From the IMG/VR virus record IMGVR_UViG_3300009376_001085, positions 35,132 to 99,131 of that record: a DNA stretch of 64,000 nucleotides; one strand, given 5' to 3'. The DNA is from a virus. The position numbers and the translations under genes were made by a program. Below are positions 34,420-42,811 of the stretch, in pieces. Position 1 is the stretch's first letter; the number at the start of each line of letters is the position of its first letter. Under the pieces are notes generated by a model. The model did no database searches. It was not told the origin of the DNA and was given only the letters and a program-made list of their open reading frames with translations.

Positions 34420-35008
34420 ATTTAACTTCTCCACTATTAGTTCTATGAGACCATATAGTTCTAAACTTTTTGAAACCTTCATCAATTGACATCTGCTTGG
34501 CTTTTTCCATCAGATGATGATTATGATCAAAAACAATGAATTGCCAGGTTGCTTTTCCACCTGCGTTTATAAATGTTCTCCAATTTTCTTGTACTTTTTT
34601 AAAATTTGACCCTACTCTGTACTGTTCTAATGATTGTTGATCGATTCCATCAATACCAAAAAATACCGAAACTTTTCTTTCTCCTAACTCCTTCCAAAAA
34701 TTAACAGTCCTTGTTGATCCATTAGTAGCAATATTTACACCAGTAAAGGATAAAAAATAATCTACAATATCAATAAACTGAGGATGAGTAGTTGGTTCAT
34801 CAACAGAACCACAAAAGTTTATAACTTGTAAGTTAGGTAAGTAACCAGGAGGAATCCATTTTTTTAAATCATTTAATTTTATGTAAGACTTATTAAGTAT
34901 ATGTCCTACTTCATTATTCATTTCTTGACGCAAACATCCGGGACAATGAATATTGCAATAACTAGTAAGCTCTATATCTATCCATTCAACTGTATCTTTA
35001 TGCCACAT
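34412..35008 (-). CDS. Radical SAM core without SPASM domain (N-terminal half of a split gene)
   Basis: CNIHCPGC at residues 18-25 sits at exactly the same positions as CNAACPQC in the complete protein at 35008, and the whole 198 residues run parallel to its first 200 (compare FIVFDHNHHLMEKAKQMS with FIVFKHNEHQVDEAKQLS). The SAM motif reads CGSVDEPTTHP. The protein stops where the partner's auxiliary-cluster domain would begin; that domain is encoded at 33301. A tandem duplication followed by a split explains this. Confidence 0.8.
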   Translation of the reverse strand: MWHKDTVEWIDIELTSYCNIHCPGCLRQEMNNEVGHILNKSYIKLNDLKKWIPPGYLPNLQVINFCGSVDEPTTHPQFIDIVDYFLSFTGVNIATNGSTRTVNFWKELGERKVSVFFGIDGIDQQSLEQYRVGSNFKKVQENWRTFINAGGKATWQFIVFDHNHHLMEKAKQMSIDEGFKKFRTIWSHRTNSGEVKYG

Positions 35009-36069
35009 TATATAAATTGCTCCTTAAATGCGTCAAACCCTATGCCACATTTATTTGCACAAACTTTAAGTTTACCATCGTTAACACTAGAACATGACCA
35101 TGAATCTTCTATTGCTTTAAAAAATGGACCTTCTACAATTTCCTTTAATGTATGCTTTCTTAAACTAATATTATCTGGGTCTCCAATTAATTTCCAAATT
35201 GGTGCTTCGCGAGGTCCCCAATACCATTTATATTGTTGTCCTGCTGTCCAACAACAAGGAAAAACATGTCCTTCTGCTGTAACAAATATTTCTGACTTTT
35301 CTATTGCTTTACAACTTATAGGTGTCTTATCATAATATGCATCCATACTACCATGTTCGGTTACTAAATCTTTTTCTTTTTTAAGAGCAGAATTAACATA
35401 TTTGTCTTTTGGCTTTTCTAACTTTTGTGTTTCTTCACCTTTTCTATTTGTTGCTTGATGTGACTCTTTACCTTTATGTTGAACTGTGGAAAAGAATCTC
35501 CCTGTCTTTTTAACTTGAAATTTTTCAAAGCCCATATCTTTTGAGAGTTGTTTTGCTTCGTCTACTTGATGCTCATTATGTTTAAACACTATAAAATCCC
35601 ATTTAGCACGGCCGCCTCTTTTAATAAATGCTTTTGCATTTTCCATTACTCGTTCCCATTTAACTTTTTGTCTATATAAATGATTGGTATCTTCTAAACC
35701 ATCTATGCTAAATGTTATAACTACATCAAGATCTGCTAAATCTTCCCAAAAGTAATCTAATCTAGCACCTCCGTTAGTATTCATACCTAACCACATTTTC
35801 GGATTAGCATGTCTAAAATATCTAAATCCTTCACCTGCATAACTGCTTACACATGGATCACCTAAGTTACCACACATATACATAGAATCTAATTGCTCTA
35901 CAAAACTGCAAGGAAACATTTCATAATAATCTGCAGAACTTAACATTGCATTATGAAGATATGGATTATCTTTACCACCATTTATATTGCGGTCGCATTG
36001 CGGACAGGCGGCATTACATCCTTGGGTTGGCTCTATATGAACACTTTTTATATCTTCATATCTATACAT
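35008..36069 (-). CDS. Radical SAM/SPASM protein
   Basis: The core CNAACPQC is at residues 18-25 and the SAM motif is CGNLGDPCVS. From about residue 245 comes a SPASM domain: ISCKAIEKSEIF, FPCCWTAG and VCANKCGIG. A lysine-rich linker (residues 190-225) joins the two. The protein is related to that at 58111 (shared FSIDGLEDTNHLYR). The ATG follows the stop of a 30-residue peptide gene without a gap, and the stop shares one base with the next start. Confidence 0.87.
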   Translation of the reverse strand: MYRYEDIKSVHIEPTQGCNAACPQCDRNINGGKDNPYLHNAMLSSADYYEMFPCSFVEQLDSMYMCGNLGDPCVSSYAGEGFRYFRHANPKMWLGMNTNGGARLDYFWEDLADLDVVITFSIDGLEDTNHLYRQKVKWERVMENAKAFIKRGGRAKWDFIVFKHNEHQVDEAKQLSKDMGFEKFQVKKTGRFFSTVQHKGKESHQATNRKGEETQKLEKPKDKYVNSALKKEKDLVTEHGSMDAYYDKTPISCKAIEKSEIFVTAEGHVFPCCWTAGQQYKWYWGPREAPIWKLIGDPDNISLRKHTLKEIVEGPFFKAIEDSWSCSSVNDGKLKVCANKCGIGFDAFKEQFI

Positions 36070-36162
36070 TTAATCATATATGGGTCGAGGAGTTGAATCT
36101 TTTTTTCTTAATAGCTTTCGGCGTTTATACCAATTTTTAATTTTTTTAATTATCGAGCACAT
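36070..36162 (-). CDS. Tiny basic peptide ending IYD, 30 aa
   Basis: This frame fills the gap before the radical-SAM gene at 35008. It begins with an ATG 17 bases inside the upstream gene and stops exactly at the base before the next ATG. About a third of its residues are Lys or Arg, and it ends KKDSTPRPIYD. The peptide at 38596 ends EEDPFIYD after a similar K/L/R-rich helix, so they look like one family. Possible roles are a peptide substrate, a leader peptide or a membrane-active peptide; none is proven. Confidence 0.5.
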   Translation of the reverse strand: MCSIIKKIKNWYKRRKLLRKKDSTPRPIYD

Positions 36163-37180
36163 TTCGTATCCCCTCATCTTGCAATAAGTATTCTACAATT
36201 AAATCACAGCCAGCTTCGTTTGGATGACAAGAAGGCAAATAATAATTTTGCATCCAATTTTGCCATATATCATCTATCCCCTTTTCATTTTTTTCACCAT
36301 AATCTAACATAGATTTAATTCGAAAAGGAAATTCATTCTCTTCTAATAAAATATATGAAATGGGGTGTTCTTTGTACATATCTTGATCTATATTAAATAA
36401 ATCTCTAAATTTTAGTAAAACATTGCCTTGTTTTTTACCTAGTTCATATGTGCTTTTTGGTAATAACTTTATAAGTTCTTCTTTTTCCCACATAGGCAAA
36501 AGCCATCTAGGTTCAACCCAATCGTATAACCAAATACCTAATTCAAAATGTTTAGACCAAAAATGTTTTAAACTCCAAATAAAATTAATAAACTGTTCTA
36601 TATAATATTGACTATGGAAATAATTTGCATAATTTTCAATACAGCAGTTATTTAATACAGGTTCAAAATATTCTTCGTCTGTTCGTTTGTTGTATTTTTC
36701 TTTTATACTATTTTTACATTGTTCAGGATACCATGTTTCAGTATCATTGTTATCTAAGTATTCATCTGTTACTGTTAAGTAATTAGCCCGCAAAGAAGGC
36801 CGTGCATATTTTTCCGGTGAATCAAAATATTCTATATTGTGATAAAAAACATTATCTCGTTGAATATAATTTTTTCCTTCTATTATTTCTGATTTATTTA
36901 CAATGCCGTTGTTTAATTTATGAGTTACAGATGCTAAGTATCTAAAATCTGCTAACTCTAATATTATTTTTTTGCAATAGTTTTCCTTTGCTAAAAAATA
37001 TAACATTTGTTGAGCATATTCCCAACTTGTTGCACCAACAGCAAAACTATGAAATTCATAATTTGGATATAATTTTCCTAGCTTGTTAATAAAAAATTTA
37101 GAAAATCTTTCTTCAAAAGTACCAAAATCGTCTTGAGGTACACTATAACTAGTTCCTATTATTGCTACTTTTTCTTTCAT
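36146..37180 (-). CDS. SGNH-like hydrolase, divergent
   Basis: The protein starts EKVAIIGTSYSVPQDDFG, with a serine after GT in the nucleophile position (residue 9), and ends SCHPNEAGCDLIVEYLL, a typical SGNH histidine block. The middle is rich in Trp and Tyr. It lacks the HGFR signature of the other SGNH proteins here. Acyl-ester chemistry is likely but uncertain. It overlaps the next upstream gene by four bases, and its 3' end holds the start of the 30-residue peptide gene. Confidence 0.62.
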   Translation of the reverse strand: MKEKVAIIGTSYSVPQDDFGTFEERFSKFFINKLGKLYPNYEFHSFAVGATSWEYAQQMLYFLAKENYCKKIILELADFRYLASVTHKLNNGIVNKSEIIEGKNYIQRDNVFYHNIEYFDSPEKYARPSLRANYLTVTDEYLDNNDTETWYPEQCKNSIKEKYNKRTDEEYFEPVLNNCCIENYANYFHSQYYIEQFINFIWSLKHFWSKHFELGIWLYDWVEPRWLLPMWEKEELIKLLPKSTYELGKKQGNVLLKFRDLFNIDQDMYKEHPISYILLEENEFPFRIKSMLDYGEKNEKGIDDIWQNWMQNYYLPSCHPNEAGCDLIVEYLLQDEGIRNVLDN

Positions 37181-37938
37181 TTATATCCTATTAACATAAA
37201 TCTTGTATATTTTTCTAATTCAAGTTCACCTTCATATATAATATTACTTAACGGTGCTTGCTGTTTAAATTCATTAATATCTTTAACACAATTGACATGT
37301 TCTGGTAATTCAAAATAGTTATTTGTTTGGAGTGCAACTAACTTATTCCTTGGTATTGCATTAAACCATTCTGTAAATTTTTCAATATGCTCACAACTTG
37401 TGTTAATAATTGTATCTGGTATCTCATGGCATAATCTTGGTTCGCCGTTTACATTTGTAGTATAATAATGATATTCTCCATTTGTATTCGATTTTTCTTT
37501 TAACATATATGTAAAAAAAGAAACAATATCTAATGTTGTTGCTTTAAATGTCCAATTGTCTGCTTTCCATGGTTCATTTAAATCTTCTGCTATTTTCCAA
37601 CAACTATCATCTATATCAAAACTCCTTATTTTATCTACATAAATATTCTCATCTTCAAACATCATAGTCGCAAGGGTGCCATACCATCCGGCACATATAA
37701 AAACTATACCTAAATCAATACCTTTAAGTTTTTTTAATAGCCATTGTTTAGATTTTATTTGTCCTTGTGATAATGCATCTCCTATTTTATCATTATGTTT
37801 TTTTAATCCATGAATTAATTGTGATGGTATTTCTTCTTGCAATTTATCCCAATATTTGTCACCAGATAAGTAGATTTTTTTTGACATTTTTTTAGGCCAA
37901 AGAAGTTGTACTCTATTATGTATTTCTTCTAAATTCAT
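37177..37938 (-). CDS. Possible SAM-dependent methyltransferase
   Basis: A Rossmann-like order is visible: GIVFICAGWYGTL in the glycine-loop position, IRSFDIDDSCWKIAED with an acidic strand end, TLDIV, then DTIINTSCEHIEKF in the motif IV position. The exact GxGxG is missing, so the fold is likely but the cofactor is uncertain. The 253-residue length fits a methyltransferase with a helical cap. It overlaps the glycosyltransferase gene upstream by 23 bases. Confidence 0.6.
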   Translation of the reverse strand: MNLEEIHNRVQLLWPKKMSKKIYLSGDKYWDKLQEEIPSQLIHGLKKHNDKIGDALSQGQIKSKQWLLKKLKGIDLGIVFICAGWYGTLATMMFEDENIYVDKIRSFDIDDSCWKIAEDLNEPWKADNWTFKATTLDIVSFFTYMLKEKSNTNGEYHYYTTNVNGEPRLCHEIPDTIINTSCEHIEKFTEWFNAIPRNKLVALQTNNYFELPEHVNCVKDINEFKQQAPLSNIIYEGELELEKYTRFMLIGYK

Positions 37939-38596
37939 TTTCTAACCATTCAAAATCGTTTACTTTATCTAACATTTCAGGATTATCTCTATATTTTAAC
38001 CCCCATTCTTTACCATCTTTTGCTCCTCGCATTCCGTCCTTACCATATGGTTTATCGGCACCTACTGTACACCAAATATGTAATCGTGTTTCTGTTTCTT
38101 CGTCTTTTTGGTTATGTATTATTTTGCTGGCGAGTTTAGTACATTCTCTAAATGCAGATTTATATGTGCTAAACGGACTGTAATTAAATCCATTAGTATT
38201 TGATACTTGTGGCATAGGTTTAAATTTGCCAGCAACCGATGTAGTAAAATCTATAAGCCAGTTATCTGCTTCACGTATAACTTTTGTAGGAAATAACTTT
38301 ACACCACCATTACCGTAAATTAATCCATTGATAGGATTCTTTGCACGCCAAACAAATATATGATCTTGTTGATGCCATTCTGGTTCAAAACTAAAATCAA
38401 AGTCAGGTTCAAGAATTGCATCAGCGTCTATAACATAAAAGTTTTTTGTCATAGCTTGTCTAGCACATTCTTTGTGGCCGTTAAAAATACCTTTAATTCC
38501 GTGAACACGTTTTGCATGAGGAGCGACTAACTGAAGCAACTCGTAATGTTCATCGGCAAATGGTTCGTCGTAACTTAGAAAAAATACATCAAGCAT
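37916..38596 (-). CDS. GT-A-type glycosyltransferase-like protein
   Basis: FYVIDADAILEPDF holds a DxD motif (Asp57, Asp59) for a nucleotide-sugar and metal. NGHKECARQAM before it and the later GNGGVKLFP fit GT-A family proteins. It would add a sugar to an unknown acceptor. The start codon overlaps the stop of the 46-residue peptide by one base, so the two are translated together. Alternative: a GT-A relative without transferase activity. Confidence 0.68.
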   Translation of the reverse strand: MLDVFFLSYDEPFADEHYELLQLVAPHAKRVHGIKGIFNGHKECARQAMTKNFYVIDADAILEPDFDFSFEPEWHQQDHIFVWRAKNPINGLIYGNGGVKLFPTKVIREADNWLIDFTTSVAGKFKPMPQVSNTNGFNYSPFSTYKSAFRECTKLASKIIHNQKDEETETRLHIWCTVGADKPYGKDGMRGAKDGKEWGLKYRDNPEMLDKVNDFEWLENEFRRNT

Positions 38597-38736
38597 CAGT
38601 CATATATAAATGGATCTTCTTCACGAAGTTTTTTTAATTTTTTTCGATATTTTATTTCTAATACAATCCAATCATATGGCCATCGAACATAATACCATAT
38701 TCTTCTTAAGACATTTTTAATTTTTCTTTTTTCCAT
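38596..38736 (-). CDS. Small basic peptide ending IYD, 46 aa
   Basis: The frame covers the whole gap between the glycosyltransferase and nucleotidyltransferase genes, starts 31 bases inside the latter and stops with TGATG coupling to the former. It has an aromatic middle (WYYVRWPYDW), then a Lys/Leu/Arg-rich helix and the ending EEDPFIYD. The middle could lie on a membrane. It shares its tail with the peptide at 36070. No function is known; a peptide substrate for the neighbouring modifying enzymes is one possibility. Confidence 0.62.
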   Translation of the reverse strand: MEKRKIKNVLRRIWYYVRWPYDWIVLEIKYRKKLKKLREEDPFIYD

Positions 38737-39083
38737 AATTCCCTTATTGCTGTTGCAGAAATATTTTCTATTTCATCTGGCAGTCTTTCCAAAGTAATAG
38801 AATAACCTACATCACGACCATACGTAATGTCTACAATATTAGGTACTTGCATTATAACATAATCTTTATCAATTGTAAAGTTATGTTTAGTTAAATCTTC
38901 TGTAATTATTTCTTTTACTTCTTCAAACTTTAACGGGTTATTATTATTTACTGGCATGTTTCTAACAAATATAGCAACTTGGCCTGTTCTTTTCATTGCT
39001 TGTTTGAATAGCTCTCGATGCCCGCCATGCCATGGTTGATACCTACCCATCATTTGAACTGTAGGTTTTGTGCTATCTATCAT
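38706..39083 (-). CDS. HxGH nucleotidyltransferase (cytidylyltransferase-like)
   Basis: GRYQPWHGGH gives the nucleotide-binding His19 and His22 of the HxGH superfamily, and ISATAIREL near the end is the ISxTxIR motif. At 125 residues it is a minimal member, similar in layout to NMN or pantetheine-phosphate adenylyltransferases. It would join a nucleotide to a phosphate-bearing substrate, perhaps to activate a sugar or a sulfate. It overlaps the gene upstream by four bases. Confidence 0.85.
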   Translation of the reverse strand: MIDSTKPTVQMMGRYQPWHGGHRELFKQAMKRTGQVAIFVRNMPVNNNNPLKFEEVKEIITEDLTKHNFTIDKDYVIMQVPNIVDITYGRDVGYSITLERLPDEIENISATAIRELWKKEKLKMS

Positions 39084-39727
39084 ATGTTAATATCCTTAGT
39101 TTGATTTAATAATAATTGTTTCGTTACATCAGTAATAGTACCTGTAACTTGAATAAGACTTCTAGGTTCCCAGCCTGCATTAGCACTTGCATGAGGTATA
39201 TTTGGCCAGTCAAACCAAACAAGATCTCCCTTTTGCCATTTAAGAAAACTAGTACCCATTTGAAAAAAATGTCCTGGTTTCCAATCTTCTAAAAATATAA
39301 AAAATCTAGCAACTTGACTTGTATCTTTGTTCATTTCGTGTTGTTTGTCTATGTGTAAGTTTAACATTTCTCCAGGGTATTGTATATGAAATGCTTGTTT
39401 GGTGTTTTCTAATCCCAAACTATCTAACATGCTTTTAAACACACCTTGAAATTCAAAATGTTTTCGAAATATAACTGTATCTTCGTCCATACCTGCTCTA
39501 CGCAAATCTTCTAATTCTGATTCTAATTGTGCATGGTCTGGATGATACTTTTTGCCTCTAGTTGCCCAAGTCTTGTGTTTTGCTTGTTTAACAACATCAG
39601 CAAGTTCACGAGACCAATCACCTTTAAATCTTGCTAGCCAACGATAGTCGTAACCAGCAAGAGGTTTACTGTTCCAGTTAAAATGATAATTGCTTTGTTG
39701 TTTGCCTGCTTCCCAATTACTATTCAT
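39080..39727 (-). CDS. AspH-like 2OG-Fe(II) oxygenase
   Basis: LNLHIDKQH gives His125 and Asp127, the strand EDWKPGHFF follows, IPHASANAG gives His179 and PRSLIQVTG gives Arg189. All iron and 2OG residues are therefore present. I chose the ATG at 39727, eight bases inside the upstream gene; an in-frame GTG lies 15 bases earlier. The protein has 215 residues. Its N-terminus, rich in Trp and basic residues, is unrecognised. Confidence 0.8.
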   Translation of the reverse strand: MNSNWEAGKQQSNYHFNWNSKPLAGYDYRWLARFKGDWSRELADVVKQAKHKTWATRGKKYHPDHAQLESELEDLRRAGMDEDTVIFRKHFEFQGVFKSMLDSLGLENTKQAFHIQYPGEMLNLHIDKQHEMNKDTSQVARFFIFLEDWKPGHFFQMGTSFLKWQKGDLVWFDWPNIPHASANAGWEPRSLIQVTGTITDVTKQLLLNQTKDINI

Positions 39728-40361
39728 AAACTGATGCTTCACATGCTTTTTTAACTTCTTTGTCTAACCAATGATCCTCAATATCATGTATATATTTTGC
39801 ATTAGCATTTTCATTTATTATTTCGTCTACCTTGGGATTTGTCCAATCTATAGGAAATTTTAAAATTTCAATAAGTGATTCTAAATAACGATGCTTCCAC
39901 ATAATTAGACTTTCATAACTTAAAAAATTAATAAAATGCTCTTCGCTTATTTCTTCTATTGCTCGATTAGCATCATTAAATGTGACCTTTCCCCGAACTC
40001 GTTCTTGTTGAAATTCTACAATAGATTTTTCACGAGATATAACTGCTATAATAGGTGATACTTTTTGTTTTTCAACTTCTTGGCAAAATTCTAATACAGG
40101 CGGAACTCTATTCCCGCCTTTATATACATAAGGTATAGAACAAGATGTAACAAAATGAGAATAATCTTTGGATAACTCTAAAAGCGTAGGATCTGCCCAT
40201 GCATTAGCAAAAGGTTCTAAATGATGGCCTTCCCAATATTGTTCCTGTAACTTTTGCCATCCGTATACACTTTTATGTAAGCCAAATATTTTAGCCCACA
40301 TATGATTGCCGGACCCTTGAGGTCCGACAACTATTAGCATTTTTCTATCAAATGCAGTCAT
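39720..40361 (-). CDS. P-loop protein, sulfotransferase-like
   Basis: The N-terminus MLIVVGPQGSGNHMWAKIFG contains a PAPS- or phosphate-binding loop (residues 13-20), like that of phage and bacterial sulfotransferases. The rest is helical with a WLDKEVKKACEAS tail. It may move sulfate from PAPS, which would fit the APS-kinase-like gene at 42358, or act as a small nucleotide kinase. The start overlaps the symporter stop by four bases. Confidence 0.6.
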   Translation of the reverse strand: MTAFDRKMLIVVGPQGSGNHMWAKIFGLHKSVYGWQKLQEQYWEGHHLEPFANAWADPTLLELSKDYSHFVTSCSIPYVYKGGNRVPPVLEFCQEVEKQKVSPIIAVISREKSIVEFQQERVRGKVTFNDANRAIEEISEEHFINFLSYESLIMWKHRYLESLIEILKFPIDWTNPKVDEIINENANAKYIHDIEDHWLDKEVKKACEASVYE

Positions 40362-41833
40362 GCTTTAATTGCTTCTCCTTGTGCAGAAGCAAACATGTTT
40401 GAAAAAATTAATGTTAAAATAGGTGCTCCTAAAATAGCAACCAATGTACCAGCGAATACAATATATGATCCACCGCCAAACATCTTACCCCAAACAAATA
40501 ATGCTTCGCCTGGTACGGCGGCAAGTATGATGCCCCAAAACATTCCGGGTTCAGTTACCCATTCTGGTTTGAGTAACGAAATCATACTAGGTAACCAGAC
40601 TGCCGCCCGCAGTACAGCAAAAAACAGGAATAACCATACTAACTGCATTCCAGGGATATTTGCAATTAGTAATCCTGCTATTGCTAATGCTACCATACCT
40701 AATCTTGCATAGGTAATAATATCTTTATTGTTTGTGCCTTTTTTGAATTGATTAAACAAATCGTGTCCAGTCATGTTAGCAACCGATGCAAACTGCGAAT
40801 CAAGTATAGCAACCAGTCCTGCGAACACCATAAAGACGAATATAACCGTCGCTACTGGTGGTAAAAAGGTTCCTATAGTAATTGCATTAGTAACACCTAC
40901 CATAGATTTAGGAATTTCTAGTCCTGCACCAGCGGCAACAAAACCTAACAATCCCATCATAATAGGTACAACAATAAAAACAAAACTAGCAATAACATAA
41001 GACGGAATAATACTATCCTTCTTAATACTAAATGCTCGTTGGTAAAAACTATTATCGCCCCATGGACCACCCATGTGGCCTAGGAATGCCGCGGCTCCAA
41101 AGCCTGTAAATATACCCCAAGCAAATGGTGTACCTAATATAGATGCTCCTAGTCCTGTACGTCCTCCTAAGCCTGCAACTACTGTACTCCAGCCACCTGC
41201 TTCTGAAATTGCCCAAGGTACTAATATAATAACACCTGCCCAAACTACAATAATTTTAATTACTTCTGTAATTACAGTTGCTTTAAGCCCTGTCCGGAAT
41301 GAATATAAAATTGCAACGCCTGCCATTAAAAATGTTGCTAATGTATAATCTATTCCGGTAAGGGTTGTAACAGTTTTTGATCCTGCTAACAAATTAATAG
41401 CAAATGCACATGTAGCAAGAATCATCATTTCTACTACAAATAGCCATTGCAATCTAGGACTAAATCGTTTCCGCAAGTAGCCTGAAAATGTAAAGCCTTT
41501 CGGAGATTCCGTTCGTATCTTTTTTGCAAAATATGCAAACGCACCTAATGTTAGGAAGTTTCCTAAACAAAACCAAAACAAACCTACCAAACCATTTACG
41601 TATGCTTGTTGTGTACTAATAAAAAGGCCCGGTGCCCACAGCCAAGCGGCCGCCACACTTAGAGAGCCTTGAAACGTGTTTAATTCTCGTCGTGCAACGA
41701 GGAAAGATGTTTTATTATCATCGTACCCACGTGAATACCAATAGGTCATTGCAAATGCAAATAACCCATATACTACTAAAATTCCTGCTCCTGTCTCCGG
41801 AGAGAAGAGAGGAAACAAACTTGCTATATCCAT
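40358..41833 (-). CDS. Sodium:solute symporter (SSS family)
   Basis: A 491-residue integral membrane protein with about thirteen hydrophobic segments, starting with GILVVYGLFAFAMTYWYSRG and continuing to the C-terminus. The features AAAWLWAPGLF in the second segment, the long GLK/EVIKIIVVWAG segment and PWGDNSFYQRAF agree with the SSS family (PutP- or SGLT-like), which uses sodium to import a solute. The substrate cannot be told. The gene is visibly richer in G+C than its neighbours, a sign of recent gain or high expression. A phage-borne SSS transporter is unusual; uptake of a nutrient or osmolyte during infection is a possible role. Confidence 0.85.
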   Translation of the reverse strand: MDIASLFPLFSPETGAGILVVYGLFAFAMTYWYSRGYDDNKTSFLVARRELNTFQGSLSVAAAWLWAPGLFISTQQAYVNGLVGLFWFCLGNFLTLGAFAYFAKKIRTESPKGFTFSGYLRKRFSPRLQWLFVVEMMILATCAFAINLLAGSKTVTTLTGIDYTLATFLMAGVAILYSFRTGLKATVITEVIKIIVVWAGVIILVPWAISEAGGWSTVVAGLGGRTGLGASILGTPFAWGIFTGFGAAAFLGHMGGPWGDNSFYQRAFSIKKDSIIPSYVIASFVFIVVPIMMGLLGFVAAGAGLEIPKSMVGVTNAITIGTFLPPVATVIFVFMVFAGLVAILDSQFASVANMTGHDLFNQFKKGTNNKDIITYARLGMVALAIAGLLIANIPGMQLVWLFLFFAVLRAAVWLPSMISLLKPEWVTEPGMFWGIILAAVPGEALFVWGKMFGGGSYIVFAGTLVAILGAPILTLIFSNMFASAQGEAIKA

Positions 41834-41834
41834 T

Positions 41835-42371
41835 TTACTCCTTTATCCATTCACTATATAGTCTTTGTTTATCGAGAGTGTTATGATTTTCATATGTCAT
41901 AAAATTGATTTTATAATTGAACGTGTCTGCAAAATGTTCCATCCATTCTTCGTTCCATGGAAAAAAATTTATTTGCAAACATTCTTGATTATCATGGTCA
42001 TGATGACCGGGATTGCACCGCCAGTAAATTCTGCTGGTGTCTTTTAATATACTTATTACCTTTGCAATTTGGTTTGTTATTCTGTTAACATCACCAAAAT
42101 TTATTGAGCCTAAACATAATGCAACATCATATTTATCGTCAGGCAAAAAGTGTTCTAAACTTATTTTTATATCTGCTTCATCATTTGCAGGATCTATTCC
42201 TAACAAATTTGGTATTTTGTCTTTAAATAAATTATAACCACATCCTACATCTATTACTGTTTCATGTGGTTTAATTTTATCTACTATTTGTATGCCGGAA
42301 TATTCCCACTCATCTATTGGAGAAGGTCCCCATACATTCTCAAAATAATAATCTAATTTATTTTGATCCAT
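41835..42371 (-). CDS. Class I SAM-dependent methyltransferase
   Basis: TVIDVGCGYNLFKD gives motif I at residues 38-51, LLGIDPAND the acidic strand end, and DVALCLGSINF the motif IV region. The later RCNPGHHDHDN is a histidine-rich loop of unknown use. At 178 residues it is a single Rossmann domain. The acceptor is unknown. It overlaps the APS-kinase-like gene by 14 bases and is two bases upstream of the symporter ATG. Confidence 0.8.
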   Translation of the reverse strand: MDQNKLDYYFENVWGPSPIDEWEYSGIQIVDKIKPHETVIDVGCGYNLFKDKIPNLLGIDPANDEADIKISLEHFLPDDKYDVALCLGSINFGDVNRITNQIAKVISILKDTSRIYWRCNPGHHDHDNQECLQINFFPWNEEWMEHFADTFNYKINFMTYENHNTLDKQRLYSEWIKE

Positions 42372-42804
42372 TTTTTAAAATTGTGCTATAATCTGCCATA
42401 ATAAGTGATTTAATTTGTTTAACTGCTAAATCATATAAATTATCTTGCTTGTTTCTAATTTGAAAATGAAACCATTCAGGTTGTTCGAACATTTTGTTTG
42501 TATCATCATATCTACTATGTTTCACAGTATTTAACCATATTAATAATCCTGGTTCAAACAATTGTCTAAGTTCTTCAGTAGGACATATAAAGTCACATAC
42601 TACCCATCCATCTATTGCTTCTGCCATATCTTTCATACGTAAACATTGTCGTATTCTGCCTTTGGGGGAAAAATCCCAATCCTTAGCCTGCTTCCTTACT
42701 TCGTCTGCATTTAAATGGGGACAATTTAGTGTATAGGCTAATTTTTTGGCAAAAGTCGTTTTGCCAGAGTCATTCAACCCCATTACCAGTAATTTATTAT
42801 TCAT
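42358..42804 (-). CDS. Adenylylsulfate-kinase-like P-loop kinase
   Basis: The P-loop GLNDSGKTT is at residues 9-17 and NADEVRKQ matches the DxxR region of APS kinases (CysC), followed by GWVVCDFICP, where CysC has a similar strand-turn. At 148 residues it is a little short. It may make PAPS for a sulfotransferase or phosphorylate another small substrate. The start is eight bases after the carbamoyltransferase stop. Confidence 0.72.
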   Translation of the reverse strand: MNNKLLVMGLNDSGKTTFAKKLAYTLNCPHLNADEVRKQAKDWDFSPKGRIRQCLRMKDMAEAIDGWVVCDFICPTEELRQLFEPGLLIWLNTVKHSRYDDTNKMFEQPEWFHFQIRNKQDNLYDLAVKQIKSLIMADYSTILKNGSK

Positions 42805-42811
42805 TTTTTAA

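Noticed and set aside
34420-34485. An N-terminal extension of the SGNH gene from a TTG
   Set aside because: The ATG at 34419 has a good ribosome site and a stop/start overlap; the extension would only add out-of-family residues inside the radical SAM gene.
40395-41348. Several + strand frames of 60-105 codons opposite the symporter gene
   Set aside because: They are rich in Ala, Pro and Thr in the way expected of the antisense of hydrophobic membrane segments, and lack ribosome sites.
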